A stretch of 6,362 nt of DNA from assembly GCA_030146905.1 (NCBI GenBank), contig JASLAV010000406.1, positions 1 through 6,362 of the forward strand, given 5' to 3'. Positions 1 to 4,642 of the stretch are shown here, piece by piece. A program made the translations under genes and the position numbers. The DNA comes from Lentzea sp. GTDB lineage: Bacteria > Actinomycetota > Actinomycetes > Mycobacteriales > Pseudonocardiaceae. Under the pieces are notes generated by a model. It saw nothing but the letters and a program-made list of their open reading frames with translations. It ran no database searches and was not told where the DNA came from. Each line of letters starts with the position of its first letter. Position 1 is the stretch's first letter.

Positions 1-478
1 GTCCGACGCCGGGTCCGAGATCCACGACTACTTCCTCGGCAGCCTGGTGCCGAAAGCTCTTTTCCGGCACCGGATCCCGATCTTGCCGCTGCCGCGCGAC
101 CTGGTGCTGCAGTTCGTCCACGCCGACGACGTGGCCGACGCGCTGGTCCGGATCCTGAGGCGCAGGCCGCACGGCGCGGTGAACCTGGTGTCCGAGCCGG
201 TCGTCACTCCGCGTGCACTCGCCGGGGTGCTGGGTGGCCGGCACGTCGCCGTTCCTGGGAGGCTGTTGCGCACCGCGGCGAACCTGAGCTGGCACCTCCG
301 GCTGCAACCCACGCCGCCGGGATGGGTTGATCTAGCTCTGAAATCGCCGCTGCTGGACGCGACGCGTGCCCGGACAGAACTGGGCTGGGAGCCCCGGTAC
401 GACGCGGAGGAGGCGCTTCGGGCGCTTCTGCGGGGAATCGGGGAAGGTGATCACGTCCCGGCCAGCCCGGTGTTGTGA
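1..478 (+). CDS. NAD-dependent epimerase/dehydratase, C-terminal part (5' truncated by window edge)
   Basis: The frame is open from position 2 to the TGA at 476-478, giving 158 residues. The GTG at 47 is an internal Val, because in-frame coding continues upstream of it. The visible part has the hallmark late segment of extended short-chain dehydrogenases: QFVHADDVADAL (a conserved V-H-x-D-D-V-A motif), then a 'GAVNLVSE' strand and a C-terminal 'RARTELGWEPRYDAEEAL' segment, as in sugar-nucleotide epimerases. The Rossmann glycine motif and the YxxxK catalytic pair lie upstream of the window, so activity cannot be judged. Family members are usually 300-350 residues, so about half is missing. The substrate is unknown. 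It could act on a nucleotide sugar related to the heptose operon, but the 52-bp gap with an inverted repeat separates it from gmhB, so it may be a different unit. The family assignment is firm; a more specific name such as hldD or galE is not supported. Confidence 0.85.
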   Translation, partial: SDAGSEIHDYFLGSLVPKALFRHRIPILPLPRDLVLQFVHADDVADALVRILRRRPHGAVNLVSEPVVTPRALAGVLGGRHVAVPGRLLRTAANLSWHLRLQPTPPGWVDLALKSPLLDATRARTELGWEPRYDAEEALRALLRGIGEGDHVPASPVL

Positions 479-502
479 AGCGCTTCTCTGAGTAGCGTTT
501 CA
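476..502 (+). terminator. Imperfect inverted repeat at the stop codon; possible terminator or operator
   Basis: Arms 476-484 (TGAAGCGCT) and 494-502 (AGCGTTTCA) pair over 9 bp with a single G-U wobble (480/498) around a 9-nt loop. The left arm begins at the TGA of the epimerase gene. There is no clear T-tract, so it would be an actinobacterial-style tractless terminator at best. Nested in it is a perfect 10-bp palindrome, GAAGCGCTTC (477-486), whose AAGCGCTT core resembles LacI/GalR-family operators. Terminator and operator readings are both inference. Confidence 0.35.
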
Positions 503-531
503 AGCCGTTTCTCTCGGCTAACTCTCCTCTA
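496..531 (+). promoter_or_regulatory. Possible leaderless promoter for the heptose operon
   Basis: There is no Shine-Dalgarno sequence before the gmhB ATG; the last 8 bases (TCTCCTCT) are pyrimidine-rich. TAACTC at 519-524 is a weak -10-like hexamer (consensus TAnnnT, last base mismatched). It is placed so that +1 would fall on the A of the ATG at 531, which fits leaderless transcription, common in actinobacteria. No convincing -35 element is seen; TTTCAA at 498-503 is the nearest candidate, with a short 15-bp spacer. A small 5-bp stem (503-507 with 515-519) lies between them. The call rests on spacing and absence of an RBS. Confidence 0.3.
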
Positions 532-586
532 TGGACCAGCTGTTCGACGCAGTGCTGTTCGACCGTGACGGCACCCTCATAGAGGA
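525..586 (+). other. Inverted repeat covering the gmhB start codon
   Basis: TCCTCTATG (525-533, containing the start ATG) is the exact reverse complement of CATAGAGGA (578-586, codons 16-19 of gmhB): 9 bp with a 44-nt loop. If the transcript starts upstream of 525, this pairing would hide the start codon. The second arm includes the unusual ATA Ile codon (Ile17). If the mRNA is leaderless, only the last three bases of the left arm would be transcribed. Function is inference. Confidence 0.3.
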
Positions 587-1046
587 CGTTCCGTACAACG
601 GCGATCCGGCTCGCGTCACCCCGATGCCCGGCGCGCTGGAGGCGCTGGACACCCTGCGAGCCCGTGGACTGCGCACGGGCGTGGTGAGCAACCAGTCGGG
701 TATCGGGCGCGGTCTGCTCACCGAGGCGCAGGTCGCCGCCGTGAACGCGCGCGTCGAGGAACTGCTCGGCCCGTTCGGCACGTGGCAGATCTGCCCGCAC
801 CAGCCGGAAGACGCCTGCGCGTGCCGAAAACCGGCCCCCGGGATGGTCCTCGCGGCCTGCGAGGCACTGGACGTCAGTCCCGCGCGCACGATGTTCGTGG
901 GGGACATCGGGTCCGACGTGGAGGCGGCGCAGGCCGCCGGTGCTGTACCCGTCCTGGTCCCGACCGCGGTGACCAGGGCGGAAGAGGTCGAACGGGCCCC
1001 GCACACCGCCCCCGACCTCCTGACCGTGATCGGGATGATCCGGTGA
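531..1046 (+). CDS. gmhB: D-glycero-beta-D-manno-heptose 1,7-bisphosphate 7-phosphatase (HAD-IIIA)
   Basis: Removes the 7-phosphate of heptose 1,7-bisphosphate in ADP-heptose synthesis, in the cytosol. The 171-residue protein has all HAD motifs: DRDGTL with nucleophile Asp11 and acid/base Asp13, motif II Ser53-Asn54-Gln55, Lys100 in CRKP, and Asp125/Asp129 in GDIGSD. A zinc loop is formed by Cys88, His90, Cys96 and Cys98 (C-x-H-x5-C-x-C). It is shorter than the E. coli loop, where more residues separate the two pairs. Related HisB-N and other HAD-IIIA phosphatases share this architecture, so substrate choice rests on the neighbouring gmhA and hldE. The ATG at 531 places DRDGTL at residue 11, normal for the family; no RBS precedes it. 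It is the first gene of the operon and its stop overlaps the GTG of the GT9 gene by 4 nt. Confidence 0.9.
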   Translation: MDQLFDAVLFDRDGTLIEDVPYNGDPARVTPMPGALEALDTLRARGLRTGVVSNQSGIGRGLLTEAQVAAVNARVEELLGPFGTWQICPHQPEDACACRKPAPGMVLAACEALDVSPARTMFVGDIGSDVEAAQAAGAVPVLVPTAVTRAEEVERAPHTAPDLLTVIGMIR

Positions 1047-2026
1047 GAACGCTGGTCGCGCGACTCGACAGCGATGGTGACGTGCTGCTGGCGGGACCGG
1101 CGGTGCGCGCGGCGGCCACGGCCGGTGACGTGGTGTTCCTCTGTGGACCGAACGGTGTGCACGCCGCGGAGCTGCTGCCGGGCGTGAGCCGGATCGTCGA
1201 GTGGGAGTGCCCGTGGATCGCGAACCCCGCGCCCGAGGTGCGGCCGTTCGACGTCGAGGCCATCACCGCGCTGCTGCACGGCATTCGCGCTGACGTGGCA
1301 TTGATCCTCACCTCTTTCCACCAGAGCCCGCTGCCGCTGGCACTGCTGTTGCGGCTGGCCGGCGTCCCCAGGATCGTGGCGCGGTCCACCGACTACCCGG
1401 GATCGCTGCTGGACGTGCGCCTCACCGAGGAGCGCGACATCCCCGAAGCGTTGCGAGCGCTCGAAGTAGCGCGGGCCGCGGGGTTCGAACTGCCGGAGGG
1501 CGACGACGGCGGGCTCGCCGTCGTCGACCCTCCCGATACCGATCTGGACCACCCGTACGTGGTCGTCCACCCCGGTGCGTCGGCGCCCGCCCGCACCTGG
1601 TCACCCGACCGGTGGGCGAAAGCCGTGGTCGCACTGACCGCTGCCGGGTACCGCGTCGTCGTGACGGGAGGTCCGGCGGAGGCCGGGCTCACCGCACACG
1701 TCGCGGGCGCGTGCGGAACCGATCTCGGCGGGCGCACCAGCTTCCGCGAGCTGAGCGGGGTGCTGGCGCGTGCGGACGCGGTCGTGGTCGGCAACACCGG
1801 CCCCGCCCACCTCGCGGCCGCCGTCGGCACCCCGGTCGTCTCGCTGTTCGCCCCGGTCGTGCCCGCCTCGCGGTGGGCGCCGCACGGCAGGCACGTGCTG
1901 CTGGGCGACCAGAACGCGCCGTGCCGCGGCACGAGGGCGCGCGAATGTCCGATACCGGGTCACCCCTGCCTGGACCTGGTCGATCCGGCCGACGTCGTGG
2001 CGGCGGTCGCGGAGGTGACGGCGTGA
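1043..2026 (+). CDS. GT9-family glycosyltransferase, probable ADP-heptose heptosyltransferase
   Basis: Predicted to transfer a heptose from ADP-heptose to an unknown acceptor at the cytoplasmic side; 327 residues with a GT-B fold. The N-terminal half opens with a 'RLDSDGDVLLAGPAVRA' segment (residues 7-23) that matches the GT9 opening, including Gly12-Asp13, the Asp being the proposed catalytic base in WaaC/WaaF-type enzymes. The C-terminal half has HPGAS (176-180), the 'RTWSPDRW' segment, VVVTGGPAE (205-213) and GNTGPAHLAAAVGTPVVSLF (250-269), the nucleotide-binding signature. Cys294, Cys302 and Cys309 sit in a Cys-rich tail. The GTG at 1043 is chosen because the longer open frame from 782 would overlap gmhB by 265 bp and homology begins right at this GTG. 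The overlap with gmhB is GTGA; the RBS is weak (GGGA at 1032-1035), so re-initiation after gmhB is likely. The operon supplies its likely donor. Acceptor and sugar anomer are unknown. Confidence 0.85.
   Translation: MRTLVARLDSDGDVLLAGPAVRAAATAGDVVFLCGPNGVHAAELLPGVSRIVEWECPWIANPAPEVRPFDVEAITALLHGIRADVALILTSFHQSPLPLALLLRLAGVPRIVARSTDYPGSLLDVRLTEERDIPEALRALEVARAAGFELPEGDDGGLAVVDPPDTDLDHPYVVVHPGASAPARTWSPDRWAKAVVALTAAGYRVVVTGGPAEAGLTAHVAGACGTDLGGRTSFRELSGVLARADAVVVGNTGPAHLAAAVGTPVVSLFAPVVPASRWAPHGRHVLLGDQNAPCRGTRARECPIPGHPCLDLVDPADVVAAVAEVTA
1495..1533 (+). repeat. Strong intragenic hairpin in the GT9 interdomain linker
   Basis: Positions 1501-1511 and 1516-1526 are perfect 11-bp inverted arms around a GGCT loop. 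Beyond one bulged A (1527), a further 6 bp pair (1495-1500 with 1528-1533). The result is a 17-bp, nearly all G-C stem with a 4-nt loop. It encodes roughly residues 151-164, the Gly/Asp-rich linker between the two Rossmann domains. No U-tract follows. Role unknown. Confidence 0.6.
2011..2018 (+). promoter_or_regulatory. RBS for the small GT-B glycosyltransferase gene
   Basis: GGAGGTGA lies 4 nt before the GTG at 2023, inside the end of the GT9 gene. It is a near-ideal Shine-Dalgarno and fixes the start at 2023 rather than any upstream in-frame start codon. Confidence 0.8.
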
Positions 2027-2883
2027 GGATCCTGCTGTGGCACGTGCACGGCTCCTGGACGCACTCGTTCGTCCAGGGCGGGCACGAGTACCTGGTTCCC
2101 GGCCCGCCGCACGGCATCGGGCTCGCGGGACGGCCCTGGCGGGCGACCGAGGTCCCATCACCCGACGTGGACGCCGATGTGGTGGTCGTGCAGCGGCTGG
2201 AGGAACTGTCCCAGGTGCCGCAGGGCGTGCCGGTGGTGTACCTGGAGCACAACACGCCGAGCGCGCCGGCCCAGCAGCACCCGCTGGCCGACTGGGACGG
2301 GACCCTGGTCCACGTCACGCACTTCAACGACCTGATGTGGGACTGCGGCAGCACCAGGACCGTCGTGATCGAGCACGGCGTCGTCGACCCCGGACCGCTG
2401 TACTCCGGTGAGCTCCCGCGCGCGGCCGCCGTGATCAACGATCCCGTGCGGCGCGGGCGGATCGTCGGCACCGACCTGCTGCCGCGGTTCGACCCCATCG
2501 ACGTGTTCGGCATGAAGACCGAGGAGATCGGCGGCATGGGGGACCACGACCTCGTGTCGCTGCACCGGGAACTGGCACGCCGGCGCGTCTACGTGCACAC
2601 CCCGCGCTGGACGTCGCTCGGGTTGTCGTTGCTGGAGGCGATGCACATCGGCATGCCGGTGGTCGCGCTGGCGAGCACGGAGGCGTTCCGTGCCGTGCCA
2701 CCGGAAACCGGTGCCATCTCGACGGACGTGGAGGAGTTGGCGCGTGCGACGCGGGAGCTGCTGGCTGATCCGGCCCTCGCGAAGGAGAAAGGACGACGGG
2801 CTCGCGAGTTCGCGCTGGCCCACTACGGACTCGACGCGTTCCTGGGCAACTGGGACGCGCTGCTGAAGGAGGTGATCGGATGA
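2023..2883 (+). CDS. Small GT-B glycosyltransferase (GT4-like C-terminal domain)
   Basis: A predicted cytosolic glycosyltransferase of 286 residues, short for a GT4-type enzyme (commonly 350-400). It opens with LLWHVHGSWTHSFVQGGHEYL, a glycine/histidine-rich start seen in actinobacterial glycosyltransferases. Then come DVVVVQRLEEL (52-62), YLEHNTP (73-79), VTHFND (98-103), the strand VVIEHGVVDPG (114-124) and the C-terminal donor-binding region WTSLGLSLLEAMHIGMPVVA (196-215). In canonical GT4 proteins the last region contains an EX7E pair. Here the second Glu is present (Glu205) but the first is Thr197. No transmembrane segment or signal peptide is seen. The GTG at 2023 overlaps the GT9 stop by 4 nt and has a strong RBS; the 3' end overlaps the next gene by ATGA. 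Donor and acceptor are unknown. Its place between GT9 and GT4 suggests it builds the same glycan. Confidence 0.75.
   Translation: MRILLWHVHGSWTHSFVQGGHEYLVPGPPHGIGLAGRPWRATEVPSPDVDADVVVVQRLEELSQVPQGVPVVYLEHNTPSAPAQQHPLADWDGTLVHVTHFNDLMWDCGSTRTVVIEHGVVDPGPLYSGELPRAAAVINDPVRRGRIVGTDLLPRFDPIDVFGMKTEEIGGMGDHDLVSLHRELARRRVYVHTPRWTSLGLSLLEAMHIGMPVVALASTEAFRAVPPETGAISTDVEELARATRELLADPALAKEKGRRAREFALAHYGLDAFLGNWDALLKEVIG
2866..2877 (+). promoter_or_regulatory. Full-length Shine-Dalgarno for the GT4 gene
   Basis: AAGGAGGTGATC is complementary over 12 nt to the conserved 3' end of bacterial 16S rRNA. The GGAGG core (2868-2872) is 7 nt before the ATG at 2880, which it fixes as the start. It is the strongest RBS in the window and lies within the last codons (Lys-Glu-Val-Ile) of the preceding gene. 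Confidence 0.8.
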
Positions 2884-4070
2884 GGATCGCGATGGTGTCG
2901 GAGCACGCCAGTCCGCTGGCGGCTCTGGGCGGCGCCGACGCGGGAGGCCAGAACGTCCACGTGGCCGCTCTCGCCGCGGCGATGGTCCGCCGAGGTCATG
3001 AGGTCGTGGTCTACACGAGGCGCGACGCACGCGACCTGGCGCTCCGGGTCGACACCCCCGACGGCTACGAGGTCGTGAACGTGCCGGCGGGACCCGCCGA
3101 CCACCTGCCCAAGGACGACCTCCTGCCGCACATGGCCGACTTCGCCCGCTTCCTGCGGCAGGACTGGTCGCCGGACGTGGTGCACAGCCACTTCTGGATG
3201 TCCGGGCTGGCCTCGGTGCTCGCCACCAGGGAGTCCCGCGTCCCCGTCGTCCACACCTACCACGCCCTCGGCACGGTGAAGCGGCGCCACCAGGGCGCGC
3301 AGGACACCAGCCCGCCCGACCGGATCACCGTGGAGCGCCTGGTGGGGCGCGAGGCCGCCGCCGTCGCCGCCACGTGCGAGGACGAGGTGCGGGAGCTGAC
3401 CGCGATGGGCCTGTGGCGGTCCAAGATCACTGTCGTGCCGTGCGGTGTCGACACGAAGCTGTTCACGACGAACGGCCCTGCGGCACAACGCACCGCGCCA
3501 CGCCGGATCGTGTCGGTCGGGCGCCTGGTGCCGCGCAAGGGCTTCGACGACCTGATCGCCGCGCTGCCGCAGGTTCCCGACACCGAGCTGGTGATCGCCG
3601 GAGGCTCCGGCGACGTGCGCGAGGACCCCGAGGCACGACGACTTCTCGCCTGCGCCAAGAGCCACGGCGTCGCGAACCGCGTGCACCTGGCGGGACAGGT
3701 GGACCGCGCGGACATGCCCGCCCTGTTGCGCTCAGCGGACGTCGTGGCGTGCGTGCCCTGGTACGAACCGTTCGGCATCGTGCCGTTGGAGGCCATGGCC
3801 TGCGGTGTGCCGGTGGTGGCGTCGGCGGTCGGTGGTCTGACCGACACCGTCGTCCACGGCGTCACGGGCGTGCTGACACCGCCCCGTGACCCGCGACTGC
3901 TCGGACGGGCGCTGCGCCAAGTCTTGGCGGACCGCTCGCGCTCCATGACCTACGGCATCGCCGGCCGCGACCGCGTCGAGGCGCGGTACACGTGGGACGA
4001 GGTCGCGACCCACACCGAGCTGATCTACCAGCGCGTGTGCGCGACCGCCGGGCTGGCGGTGGCGCGATGA
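2880..4070 (+). CDS. GT4-family retaining glycosyltransferase
   Basis: A predicted cytosolic or membrane-associated retaining glycosyltransferase of 396 residues, normal GT4 length. The N-terminal domain has the GGADAGGQNVHV loop (17-28), typical of the MshA/sucrose-synthase-like branch of GT4, followed by VHSHFWMSG (101-109) and HTYHALG (125-131). The C-terminal domain has VPCGVD (186-191), SVGRLVPRKGFDDLI (212-226), and a complete EX7E motif YEPFGIVPLEAMACGVPVVA with Glu296 and Glu304, the usual donor-sugar contacts. No signal peptide or membrane span is seen. The ATG at 2880 overlaps the previous stop as ATGA and follows a very strong RBS. The 3' end overlaps gmhA as ATGA. Sugar donor and acceptor cannot be read from the sequence. 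Context among ADP-heptose genes suggests a step in a heptose-containing glycan, though MshA-like GlcNAc or other hexose transfer is also possible. Confidence 0.88.
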   Translation: MRIAMVSEHASPLAALGGADAGGQNVHVAALAAAMVRRGHEVVVYTRRDARDLALRVDTPDGYEVVNVPAGPADHLPKDDLLPHMADFARFLRQDWSPDVVHSHFWMSGLASVLATRESRVPVVHTYHALGTVKRRHQGAQDTSPPDRITVERLVGREAAAVAATCEDEVRELTAMGLWRSKITVVPCGVDTKLFTTNGPAAQRTAPRRIVSVGRLVPRKGFDDLIAALPQVPDTELVIAGGSGDVREDPEARRLLACAKSHGVANRVHLAGQVDRADMPALLRSADVVACVPWYEPFGIVPLEAMACGVPVVASAVGGLTDTVVHGVTGVLTPPRDPRLLGRALRQVLADRSRSMTYGIAGRDRVEARYTWDEVATHTELIYQRVCATAGLAVAR

Positions 4071-4642
4071 GCCTGGAGAGCCACCTGGACGACCTGACCG
4101 AGACGCTGGCGGGCCTGCGGGTCCAGGCACCGCGCGTGCACAGGTGGGGGAGGGAGCTCGCCCGCCTGCTGCTGGACGGCGGCAGGCTGCTCGCGGCGGG
4201 CAACGGCGGATCCGCCGCCGAGGCCCAGCACCTCACCGCGGAGCTCGTCGGCCGCTACCGCCACGACCGCGCGCCGTTCTCCGCCCTGGCGCTGTGCTCG
4301 GAGACCTCCAGCGTCACCGCGATCGCGAACGACTACGGCTACGACCAGGTCTTCGCCCGCCAGGTGACGGCACACGCCCGTCCCGGCGACGTGGTGGTGC
4401 TGCTGTCCACCAGCGGCAAGAGCCAGAACCTGCTGGAGGCCGCACGCGCGGCGAGACTGGCGGGCGCGATCGTCTGGGCGTTGACCGGACCGCTGCCCAA
4501 CCCGCTGGCGGCGCTGGCCGACGACACGCTCGCCCTTCCGGGCGAGGCCTGCAACGTCCAGGAGGCGCAACTGGTGGCCGTGCACGCGTTGTGCGAGGCG
4601 TTCGAGGCCGCTCTGCCGGTGGCGTACCGGAGGGCGTCGTGA
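4067..4642 (+). CDS. gmhA: Phosphoheptose isomerase (sedoheptulose 7-phosphate isomerase)
   Basis: Isomerises D-sedoheptulose 7-phosphate to D-glycero-D-manno-heptose 7-phosphate, the committed first step of ADP-heptose synthesis, in the cytosol. The 191-residue length is normal for GmhA. The SIS-domain phosphate-binding loops are visible: AGNGGSAAEAQH (44-55) and LSTSGKSQN (113-121). The zinc and catalytic residues known from E. coli GmhA (His61, Glu65, Gln172, His180) align with His55 and Glu59 in HLTAELVGRYR, and with Gln165 and His173 in QEAQLVAVH, with identical spacing. All known active-site positions therefore appear intact. The ATG at 4067 overlaps the GT4 stop by 4 nt and has only a poor purine stretch before it, so it is probably translated by coupling. 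The frame extends upstream to 3992, but that would enter the GT4 gene and add non-homologous residues. The 3' end overlaps hldE. Confidence 0.93.
   Translation: MSLESHLDDLTETLAGLRVQAPRVHRWGRELARLLLDGGRLLAAGNGGSAAEAQHLTAELVGRYRHDRAPFSALALCSETSSVTAIANDYGYDQVFARQVTAHARPGDVVVLLSTSGKSQNLLEAARAARLAGAIVWALTGPLPNPLAALADDTLALPGEACNVQEAQLVAVHALCEAFEAALPVAYRRAS
4529..4546 (+). repeat. Small GC-rich hairpin in gmhA
   Basis: CTCGCCC (4529-4535) and GGGCGAG (4540-4546) form a perfect 7-bp stem around a TTCC loop. It lies within coding sequence, has no T-tract, and could be chance in DNA this GC-rich. Confidence 0.3.
4629..4634 (+). promoter_or_regulatory. RBS for hldE
   Basis: GGAGGG lies 4 nt before the GTG at 4639 and supports that start over upstream in-frame codons that would run into gmhA. 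Confidence 0.65.

Noticed and set aside
1..478. Assigning the left-edge gene as HldD (ADP-heptose 6-epimerase)
   Set aside because: Only generic extended-SDR motifs are visible in the C-terminal half, and no HldD-specific feature can be named; the catalytic region is outside the window.
782..1042. N-terminal extension of the GT9 gene into gmhB
   Set aside because: The extended residues are a frame-shifted reading of gmhB (Arg/Gly-rich), and GT9 homology begins at the GTG at 1043.
531..1046. Alternative call of the phosphatase as the histidinol-phosphatase domain of HisB
   Set aside because: HAD motifs and zinc loop are shared, but there is no dehydratase domain or his gene nearby, while gmhA and hldE are in the same operon.
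518..1570. Long minus-strand open frame (350 codons) opposite gmhB and GT9
   Set aside because: It lies antisense to two genes with clear catalytic motifs, has low-complexity Arg/Ser/Pro/Gly-rich translation and no recognisable domain; this is typical of GC-rich coding DNA.
1612..2022. N-terminal extension of the small glycosyltransferase gene
   Set aside because: It would overlap GT9 by about 400 bp with low-complexity residues; the GTG at 2023 has an ideal RBS and a family-like N-terminus.
2158..3030. Minus-strand open frame opposite the two central glycosyltransferases
   Set aside because: Its translation is rich in Arg, His and Gly without motifs, and it is the mirror of well-supported + strand genes.
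4144..4638. N-terminal extension of hldE into gmhA
   Set aside because: The residues are out-of-frame gmhA. The kinase fold begins at VKLVVVGDSLLD right after the GTG at 4639.
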